Assembly (NCBI GenBank): GCA_002366755.1
Contig: DFBV01000171.1
Coordinates: 1-7,977, forward strand
Direction: 5' to 3'
Length of the DNA stretch: 7,977 bases
Origin: Anaerolineales bacterium UBA3071
Lineage (GTDB): Bacteria > Chloroflexota > Anaerolineae > UBA3071
A program made the position numbers and the translations under genes. The notes under the pieces were generated by a model. The model did not search any database and had not been told where the DNA came from. It worked only from the letters and a program-made list of their open reading frames with translations. Below, piece after piece: positions 1-4,025 of this stretch. Within the stretch, counting starts at the first letter, position 1, and every line of letters begins with the position of its first letter.

Positions 1-246
1 GGTGCGGTGGTGCTGACTCGCTTTGGCAGCCAGCGGTACAATGGGACCCAGCCCGCGCCACCGCCGGAGCCTCCGGACGTGTTGCCGGTTGGACCCATCC
101 TGCCCGAAGAGGACGAGGTGCCGGAGCCGCCGTCGGTTGAGCTCCCTTCGCCTGAAGATGGCGAGCCAGCGGAAGCCCTGCTGAGCGAGCCGTCGTTGCC
201 GGAACCGCCGGAAGAGGTGTCAGTCGAGGAGGTTGAACCGGACTGA
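1..246 (+). CDS. C-terminal fragment of an unidentified protein with an acidic proline-rich tail (5' end outside window)
   Basis: The frame is open from the first base and ends at TGA 244-246, so 81 codons of a longer protein are visible. The GTG at 7 is only an internal valine codon; no ribosome binding site can be judged because the sequence starts just before it. The first ~15 residues (AVVLTRFGSQRYNG) look like ordinary folded or membrane-adjacent sequence. Everything after them is a low-complexity tail made almost entirely of Pro, Glu, Asp, Val, Leu and Ser, rich in PEPP, PPE and LPEP steps and strongly acidic. Such tails are usually disordered linkers or surface-exposed extensions. No family can be named from this fragment. 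A terminator-like hairpin follows 36 bases after the stop, which supports this being the true end of a gene. The reading frame is fairly secure; the function is unknown. Confidence 0.7.
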   Translation, partial: GAVVLTRFGSQRYNGTQPAPPPEPPDVLPVGPILPEEDEVPEPPSVELPSPEDGEPAEALLSEPSLPEPPEEVSVEEVEPD

Positions 247-281
247 TGGGCTAGCGCTCGCGACGTGCACAGTAGGTGAGT

Positions 282-307
282 GGCGGGGAGGCTTAGTCCT
301 CCCCGCC
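282..307 (+). terminator. Hairpin terminator without U-tract after the first gene
   Basis: A perfect 10 bp stem, GGCGGGGAGG (282-291) with CCTCCCCGCC (298-307), encloses the six-base loop CTTAGT. No run of T follows. It overlaps by three bases a second perfect palindrome, GCCGTCGCGACGGC (305-318), so the two cannot fold together. The position, between a stop codon and a tRNA promoter, fits a terminator that insulates the tRNA. That it terminates is inferred from structure and place only. Confidence 0.6.
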
Positions 308-329
308 GTCGCGACGGCGAAGAGGCGAT

Positions 330-358
330 TTGCCAAATCCACGTGTGTCTGTTACAAT
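330..358 (+). promoter_or_regulatory. Sigma70-type promoter of the tRNA-Pro gene
   Basis: TTGCCA at 330-335 and TACAAT at 353-358 are separated by exactly 17 bases, close to the TTGACA/TATAAT consensus. Transcription would start near 365, about 8 bases before the tRNA, giving a very short 5' leader for RNase P to remove. The -35 uses the TTGCC core that also appears in the two promoters near 3190. Confidence 0.8.
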
Positions 359-372
359 ATGGTTGGTTGTGA

Positions 373-446
373 CGGGGCGTAGCGCAGCCAGGAAGCGCAC
401 TTGAATGGGGTTCAAGTGGTCGCCGGTTCAAATCCGGCCGCCCCGA
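373..446 (+). tRNA. trnP: tRNA-Pro, anticodon GGG
   Basis: A complete cloverleaf folds. The acceptor stem is CGGGGCG (373-379) with CGCCCCG (439-445) and discriminator A446. The D stem is GCGC/GCGC with loop AGCCAGGAA. The anticodon stem is CTTGA/TCAAG with loop ATGGGGT, placing the anticodon GGG at 407-409 with G at position 37. The variable loop is TGGTC. The T arm is GCCGG-TTCAAAT-CCGGC. The C1-G72 pair, unusual for most bacterial tRNAs, is typical of tRNA-Pro and agrees with the anticodon, which reads CCC and CCU codons. CCA is not encoded: the bases after the discriminator are CTT, so it must be added by the tRNA nucleotidyltransferase. Loop positions 32 and 38 are A and U, which could pair. 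The gene is single and lies between two hairpins with its own promoter. Confidence 0.98.
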
Positions 447-466
447 CTTGTCTGTTCTTTCAATAT

Positions 467-492
467 GGCCGACGGCTGCATGGCCGTCGGCC
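467..492 (+). terminator. Strong hairpin downstream of tRNA-Pro, probable terminator
   Basis: A perfect 10 bp GC-rich stem, GGCCGACGGC (467-476) with GCCGTCGGCC (483-492), has the loop TGCATG. It is followed by TTAGCCTATCT, not a U-tract. It lies 20 bases after the mature tRNA end and is the obvious candidate for ending the tRNA transcript. Because no clear promoter is seen between it and the kinase gene at 586, incomplete termination here could also feed the kinase; that is inference. Confidence 0.65.
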
Positions 493-533
493 TTAGCCTA
501 TCTAGTGGCTTGGGTGTTGGAAGTCTGAAAAGG

Positions 534-584
534 AGCTCCTGACGACGAGCAATGTTGCTCTCGTGAGCTGCCGAGGAACGCAGC
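534..584 (+). promoter_or_regulatory. Structured leader of the kinase gene, ANTAR-target-like tandem hairpins
   Basis: Hairpin I pairs ACGA (542-545) with TCGT (561-564) and, after a single bulged C546, GAGC (547-550) with GCTC (557-560). This leaves the six-base loop AATGTT (551-556), with A at loop position 1 and G at position 4. Two bases later, hairpin II pairs GCTGC (567-571) with GCAGC (580-584) around the loop CGAGGAAC, which contains the ribosome binding site GAGGA (573-577). The start codon follows at 586. An alternative longer hairpin I adds AGCTC (534-538) with GAGCT (565-569) and would break hairpin II. ANTAR proteins bind paired hairpins with A1/G4 hexaloops; hairpin I fits and hairpin II fits poorly (eight-base loop). 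No covariation could be tested. Confidence 0.4.
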
Positions 585-585
585 A

Positions 586-2046
586 ATGGACAGAGTAGTC
601 AGTCAGCTCAGCGAGCATGACCGTGCGCTGCTGAAGCGTATCGAAGCGGGGTTGCCCATGACAGCCGATGTCAGCCGCGCCGATCTGCGTCTTTGGTGTC
701 TCGCTCAAGAGGGCCTCATGCTGATCGCACAGGCTCGGCCGCATTCCATCGCGTCGTTGTACCCCGCAGGCCAGAAGGCGCAACTGGTCCCACCATCAGA
801 GCAGCCACTGGTCCTTAGAGCCCTGAGGGAAGGCAAAGCGAGATCGAGTCAACACGACTTGCCCAGTGGCACGCCGGTAGTGCAGGAAGTCTATCCCGTC
901 CGCAATGATAAAGGGAAGATCATTGCCGTCTTGAGCGTGGAGACCAACCTGATCGCTCACGAGAGGCATCGCCGGCGACACAGATCCTTCCAGCGGGCTG
1001 TTAGTTGGCTTCAGGGAATGGCCATCCGCGGCGAACTGCAGAGCGCAGCGGCCCTTTCCCCCTTCGGTGAATGGGATGGTATCCTCCGCGTAGATGCTCA
1101 GCGGCGAATCACTTATCTCAGTGGCATTGCCAACAATCTCTATCGGCGTCTGGGCTACCTGCTGGACTTGCGGGGCACGCTGCTGGCTGATTTGCAGACG
1201 GGCGATGAGCAATTGGTGCGGGTGGCCCTGGAGACAGGGCGGTGCCAGGAGGAGGAGCGACAGGAGGGACGTCGCCTTTGGAACAGGAAGGTGGTGCCTC
1301 TGCGGCCGCAGGAACCGACGACGTCACGCCGTTGGCGGCTACCCTGGGAGGTCTCACCCTCACAGGTCGTGGGTGCCCTGGTGATGGTGAGCGATCTCAC
1401 CGACGAGCGCTTGAGAGAGAAAGAGCTCAGGCTCAAGGCGACGATGATCCAGGAAGTGCACCATCGGGTCAAGAACAACCTACAGGCCGTGGCTTCGCTG
1501 TTGCGGATGCAGTCGCGTCGCCTGCAGCACCAGGAGGCCCGCCAAGCGCTGGACGAGGCCGTGGGGCGCATCGTTAGCGTTGCCGTGATCCACGAGTTTC
1601 TATCCCAAGCCGAAGACCAGCTCATCAACATCCGTGATGTTTGCCAACGGATCATCGCGCAGCTTCAGGGGGTGGGCATGGCTGCGGACAGGGAGATCCA
1701 GTTGGAAGTGCGCGGGCCCAGCATCTATCTGCCCAGCCGCCAGGCGACGGCTTGCGCTCTGGTAGTGAACGAGCTGTTGGAGAACGCTCTGGAGCATGGG
1801 TATCGAGGACGCCGGGCCGGAGCAGTGGTGGTCAGGCTGCACGATGGCGGCGATGAGGTGAGCATCGGAGTGCACGACGAAGAGGGACAGTTGCCCAAAG
1901 GATTCGATCTGGAGAGCGAGAGCGGGTTGGGCTTGCAGATCGTTCGCATGTTGGTTGAGGAAGAGCTAAGGGGGCAGTTTGAGTTGCGGGCAGGTATCGG
2001 CGTATCGGCGGTTATGGTTTTTCCCAAGAGATCTCCCTTGAGCTAG
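586..2046 (+). CDS. Cytosolic sensor histidine kinase, PdtaS-like (GAF-like N-terminus, PAS, HisKA_2, HATPase)
   Basis: This 486-residue protein autophosphorylates a histidine and would pass the phosphate to a response regulator, most plausibly the ANTAR protein encoded next. Residues ~10-130 match the H_kinase_N (GAF-like) domain of PdtaS relatives, including VVQEVYPVRN and the following IIAVLSVETNL. Residues ~155-275 are PAS-like (GILRVDAQRRITYLSG). The HisKA_2 phosphoacceptor region is EVHHRVKNNLQ, with the H292-H293 pair. The ATPase has an N-box NELLENALEHGY (395-406) and a G-box SGLGLQIV (446-453). There is no signal peptide or membrane segment, so it senses a cytoplasmic cue. The start is set by GAGGA at 573-577, eight bases before ATG. 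The length is normal for the family, and no catalytic motif is missing. In mycobacterial PdtaS the N-terminal domains have been linked to small-molecule sensing; the ligand here cannot be read from sequence. Confidence 0.95.
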   Translation: MDRVVSQLSEHDRALLKRIEAGLPMTADVSRADLRLWCLAQEGLMLIAQARPHSIASLYPAGQKAQLVPPSEQPLVLRALREGKARSSQHDLPSGTPVVQEVYPVRNDKGKIIAVLSVETNLIAHERHRRRHRSFQRAVSWLQGMAIRGELQSAAALSPFGEWDGILRVDAQRRITYLSGIANNLYRRLGYLLDLRGTLLADLQTGDEQLVRVALETGRCQEEERQEGRRLWNRKVVPLRPQEPTTSRRWRLPWEVSPSQVVGALVMVSDLTDERLREKELRLKATMIQEVHHRVKNNLQAVASLLRMQSRRLQHQEARQALDEAVGRIVSVAVIHEFLSQAEDQLINIRDVCQRIIAQLQGVGMAADREIQLEVRGPSIYLPSRQATACALVVNELLENALEHGYRGRRAGAVVVRLHDGGDEVSIGVHDEEGQLPKGFDLESESGLGLQIVRMLVEEELRGQFELRAGIGVSAVMVFPKRSPLS

Positions 2047-2062
2047 ACCCATGTTGTTGCAT

Positions 2063-2121
2063 AGTCACGGACGTCGGTGACTTTGGCCCCAAGAGATGGC
2101 AGGTGCGGGTCATGCAGCCTG
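2063..2121 (+). other. Two small hairpins in the kinase-regulator intergenic gap
   Basis: The 105-base gap between the two genes holds AGTCAC (2063-2068) paired with GTGACT (2077-2082) around an eight-base loop. It also holds CAGG-TGC (2100-2106) paired with GCA-G-CCTG (2114-2121, one bulged G) around GGGTCAT. Neither loop is a hexaloop with A1/G4, so they are not convincing ANTAR targets. They could attenuate or stabilise the transcript between the cistrons. No -10/-35 pair was seen here, so the two genes are probably co-transcribed. Confidence 0.3.
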
Positions 2122-2151
2122 TTCCAGACAAAGAGAAGTGGGAGAGAGACG

Positions 2152-2742
2152 ATGGAGAGAGCGCGGGTTCGTGTGATCGTGGCCGATGACGAGGCCATCA
2201 CCCGAATGGATTTGCAGGAGACGCTGACCAGCTTGGGGTATCTGGTTGTGGGCACTGTCGGTGATGGCGAGAGTGCCGTAGGCTTGGCACGGGAACTGCG
2301 TCCCGACGTGGTCATCATGGACATCAAGATGCCAGGCATGGATGGCATCGAAGCTGCTAGTATCTTGACCGAGGAGAACATCGCCCCTGTAGTGCTTCTC
2401 AGCGCCTACAGCCAGCGCGATCTGATCGAGCAAGCACAGGAGGCAGGGGTTGTCGGCTACCTGGTCAAGCCCTATCGAGAGGCAGACCTGGCGCCGGCCA
2501 TCGGCGTGGCGCTGAGCCGATTCGAGCAGTTTGGGGCGCTCAAGAGAGAGGTCGAGGATCTCCAGGAGCGGTTCGAGGTGCGCAAGTTGCTGGACCGAGC
2601 CAAGGGGATTTTAATGGACTCACAGGGGTTGACAGAAGCGCAAGCCTTTCGTCGCATTCAGAAGATGAGCATGGACAACCGCAAGCCGATGAGAGAGGTT
2701 GCCGAAGCGGTCATTCTAGCCAGTCAGATCACCTCTGGGTAG
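2152..2742 (+). CDS. Response regulator with receiver and RNA-binding ANTAR domain, PdtaR-like
   Basis: This 196-residue protein is probably the output partner of the upstream kinase. The receiver domain covers residues ~5-120: acidic pocket D12-D13, phosphoacceptor D57 in VVIMDIKMPGMDG, switch S84 and invariant K106 in YLVKP. A helical linker (~124-145) leads into an ANTAR domain (~145-190) with the typical RAKGILM (149-155), a G-L-T-E-A-A-F pattern, and MSMDNRKPMREVAEAVI. ANTAR domains bind tandem-hairpin RNA and control terminators or translation, so phosphorylation would be expected to switch RNA binding through dimerisation. An in-frame GTG at 2077 would add 25 residues, but ATG 2152 has GGGAG (2140-2144) seven bases upstream and gives the usual family length, so it is preferred. 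There is no DNA-binding domain. The domain call is near certain; the RNA targets are unknown. Confidence 0.95.
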   Translation: MERARVRVIVADDEAITRMDLQETLTSLGYLVVGTVGDGESAVGLARELRPDVVIMDIKMPGMDGIEAASILTEENIAPVVLLSAYSQRDLIEQAQEAGVVGYLVKPYREADLAPAIGVALSRFEQFGALKREVEDLQERFEVRKLLDRAKGILMDSQGLTEAQAFRRIQKMSMDNRKPMREVAEAVILASQITSG

Positions 2743-2790
2743 GGGGGGCTTTGTGCCCTGACACCGTTGCCCAACCGGTTGCCTTCTGCT

Positions 2791-2816
2791 ACCGCCGGAT
2801 CCACGGATCCGGCGGT
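2791..2816. terminator. Perfect hairpin between convergent genes, probable bidirectional terminator
   Basis: ACCGCCGGATCC (2791-2802) and GGATCCGGCGGT (2805-2816) are exact inverted repeats separated by only two bases, so at least 11 bp can pair with a CACG loop. It lies 48 bases after the regulator stop and 38 bases beyond the stop of the minus-strand small gene. It can therefore serve both transcripts. No U-tract follows in either direction. A weaker GGGC-TTTGT-GCCC hairpin lies just after the regulator stop (about 2747-2759). Confidence 0.65.
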
Positions 2817-2854
2817 GGTCGTTGGAGTGAGCCTGAGCATGTCGCGACGGAGTG

Positions 2855-3079
2855 TCACAATGCCGACAGCGAGAAGAGCAACCCTGTGCTGCTCAGCAGG
2901 TCTTCCAACAAGCCAACTCCCAGTAGAGACAGTACGAATCCGATGAGGGCTAGCAGGAGCAGCGTTAGGATGGCAGCCACCGCAGCGGCGACAGAGAAAC
3001 CGCAGCCGAATTGGAATCCATCGGCGAAACTCAGGCCGTGCTGATCGCCAATCTCGATGGGGGGTGGGGTGGACTCCAT
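2855..3079 (-). CDS. Small single-pass membrane protein, family not recognised
   Basis: A 74-residue frame on the minus strand. A polar N-terminus (~1-28, including PPPIEIGDQHG and the Gly/Phe-rich FADGFQFGCGFS) is followed by one long hydrophobic segment (~29-55, VAAAVAAILTLLLLALIGFV onward). A short amphipathic tail, LLEDLLSSTGLLFSLSAL, ends it. There is one cysteine, at the membrane entry. The gene is judged real because AAGGAG lies seven bases before ATG (plus-strand 3087-3092), a near-consensus promoter with an extended -10 lies upstream, and a hairpin follows the stop. Overlapping frames on either strand lack these signals. No function can be named. The protein resembles the many uncharacterised one-helix proteins that modulate membrane partners, and small hydrophobic peptides of toxin type cannot be excluded. 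It is divergent from, and may be co-controlled with, the glycosyltransferase operon. Confidence 0.75.
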   Translation of the reverse strand: MESTPPPIEIGDQHGLSFADGFQFGCGFSVAAAVAAILTLLLLALIGFVLSLLGVGLLEDLLSSTGLLFSLSAL

Positions 3080-3086
3080 GAGTCTT

Positions 3087-3092
3087 CTCCTT
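3087..3092 (-). promoter_or_regulatory. Ribosome binding site of the small membrane protein gene
   Basis: On the minus strand this reads AAGGAG, a full match to the core Shine-Dalgarno sequence, with a seven-base gap to the ATG at 3079. It is the strongest ribosome binding site in the window and the main reason for accepting this small gene. Confidence 0.8.
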
Positions 3093-3136
3093 ATCGGTGA
3101 CGAATATCGGTGACAAATCGGTGACAGATCTGTGAC
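3093..3136. repeat. Four phased direct repeats ATCGGTGAC in the leader of the small gene
   Basis: ATCGGTGAC occurs exactly at 3093-3101, 3106-3114 and 3117-3125, and as ATCTGTGAC at 3128-3136. Start-to-start distances are 13, 11 and 11 bases, about one helix turn each. On the minus strand the unit reads GTCACCGAT. The block lies between the -10 box (3160-3165) and the ribosome binding site (3087-3092), so it is in the transcribed leader of the small gene. It could be a row of protein-binding sites or an RNA-level control region. A separate tandem pair, AAGCCTG/AAGCCTC, follows at 3141-3154. Confidence 0.75.
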
Positions 3137-3159
3137 GAGGAAGCCTGAAGCCTCCGCGG

Positions 3160-3188
3160 ATTATAGCACAAAGTGTTGATCGAGGCAA
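3160..3188 (-). promoter_or_regulatory. Promoter of the small membrane protein gene (minus strand)
   Basis: Read on the minus strand, TTGCCT (3188-3183) is followed by a 17-base spacer and TATAAT (3165-3160). TGC directly precedes the -10, which makes it an extended -10 element. Transcription would start near 3153, giving a ~75-base leader that contains the four direct repeats. The -10 is perfect consensus and the -35 matches four of six positions. Confidence 0.8.
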
Positions 3189-3198
3189 GCATTTGCCT
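3183..3198. repeat. Palindrome formed by two back-to-back -35 boxes
   Basis: AGGCAA-GCAT-TTGCCT is a perfect 6+6 inverted repeat whose two arms are the -35 boxes of the divergent promoters. Its centre (3190.5) is also the exact centre between the two TATAAT boxes. It could be a dimeric regulator site, or simply shared promoter architecture; either way only one polymerase can bind at a time. Confidence 0.75.
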
Positions 3199-3221
3199 GC
3201 TGCTGAAGCACGGGCTATAAT
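3193..3221 (+). promoter_or_regulatory. Promoter of the glycosyltransferase operon (plus strand)
   Basis: TTGCCT (3193-3198), a 17-base spacer and TATAAT (3216-3221). The start site would be near 3228, leaving a leader of only about 24 bases before the GTG start at 3252. This is the only good promoter seen for the three glycosyltransferase genes downstream, which are closely spaced or overlapping and so probably form one operon. Confidence 0.8.
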
Positions 3222-3251
3222 GGCTTATCATCCGCAGGGAAAGGCACTTCT

Positions 3252-4004
3252 GTGAAGCTCTCCATTCTTATACCTGCCTACAACGAGCGGCAGACCATTC
3301 AAGGGATTATGGCCCGAGTACGAGCAGTCGACTTGGTGGTTGAGGCGCAGGACGGCAGTGTGGACTATTCGCTGCCCGCTGACGTCAAGGGGCTCGTCCG
3401 TTTGGAGAAAGAGATCATCGTCGTGGACGATGGCTCCACTGACGGTACACGAGACATCTTGCAGCGGGAAGCGGGGCAAGAGGACGTGCGGGTCGTCTTC
3501 CACGAGGCGAATCAGGGCAAGGGCGCAGCGGTGCGCACCGCTATCCAGCATGCCACAGGGGACATTCTGCTCATCCAGGATGCTGACCTGGAATACGACC
3601 CCCGCGACTATCCCGCATTGCTGCAGCCTATCATTGAAGGGCGGGCCGATGTGGTCTACGGCTCCCGCTTCCTGGGCGGTCCGCGCAAGGCGATGCTCTT
3701 CTGGCACACGGCGGGCAACAGGCTGCTCACCTTCATCACCAACATCCTCTACGACGCCATCCTCAGCGACATGGAGACGTGCTACAAGGTCTTCCGCGCC
3801 GAGGTGATCAAGGACATACCCCTGCATGCGCGGCGCTTCGAGTTTGAGCCTGAAGTGACGGCCAAGGTGCTGAAGCGAGGCCACCGCATCTACGAGGTGC
3901 CTATCACCTATACGGGCCGGGAGTACGAGGAAGGGAAGAAGATCACCTGGCGAGATGGCTTCTCGGCCCTGTGGACGCTGATCAAGTATCGGTTTGTGGA
4001 TTAG
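3252..4004 (+). CDS. GT2 family glycosyltransferase, DPM1-like polyprenyl-phosphate sugar synthase
   Basis: This 250-residue GT-A enzyme likely transfers a hexose from a nucleotide sugar to a polyprenyl phosphate on the cytoplasmic face. Visible motifs are PAYNE (8-12), VVDDGSTDGT (57-66, nucleotide binding), NQGKGAAVRTA (87-97), the metal-binding D110-A-D112 in QDADLEYDP, GSRF (137-140) and DMETCYKVFR (173-182), the last being characteristic of bacterial DPM1-like proteins. There is no C-terminal membrane domain, so it is peripheral. Between the first helix and the second strand (about 27-52) lies a stretch of roughly 20 residues that I would not expect in close relatives, read as an insertion. 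The start is GTG, with AGGGAAAGG (3236-3244) seven bases upstream. Next in the operon is a GT39-type transferase that would consume the lipid-linked sugar. Sugar and lipid identities are not determinable here. Confidence 0.95.
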   Translation: MKLSILIPAYNERQTIQGIMARVRAVDLVVEAQDGSVDYSLPADVKGLVRLEKEIIVVDDGSTDGTRDILQREAGQEDVRVVFHEANQGKGAAVRTAIQHATGDILLIQDADLEYDPRDYPALLQPIIEGRADVVYGSRFLGGPRKAMLFWHTAGNRLLTFITNILYDAILSDMETCYKVFRAEVIKDIPLHARRFEFEPEVTAKVLKRGHRIYEVPITYTGREYEEGKKITWRDGFSALWTLIKYRFVD

Positions 4005-4025
4005 TGGCTTGCCAAGGGTATGGTG

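Noticed and set aside
1155..1655. Minus-strand frame of 166 codons inside the kinase gene
   Set aside because: It is Arg/Ser-rich shadow sequence opposite the PAS and HisKA_2 domains, without a start signal.
2063..2121. Second ANTAR-target tandem hairpin before the regulator gene
   Set aside because: Two hairpins are present, but their loops have eight and seven bases and lack the A1/G4 pattern.
2077..2151. 25-residue N-terminal extension of the response regulator from GTG 2077
   Set aside because: The GTG lies in the descending arm of a hairpin with no ribosome binding site, and the extension is unlike receiver-domain N-termini; ATG 2152 is well supported.
2751..3044. Plus-strand frame of 97 codons after the regulator
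   Set aside because: It runs across the terminator hairpin and antisense to the small gene, with no ribosome binding site and low-complexity composition.
3093..3136. Replication iterons
   Set aside because: The nonamers are spaced like iterons, but there is no initiator gene, AT-rich unwinding region or other origin feature nearby; a leader or operator role fits better.
2724..3188. Minus-strand frame of 154 codons covering the small membrane protein gene
   Set aside because: It would have to start inside its own promoter region, upstream of the predicted start site. It has no ribosome binding site and reads through the direct repeats as sequence of no coherent character.
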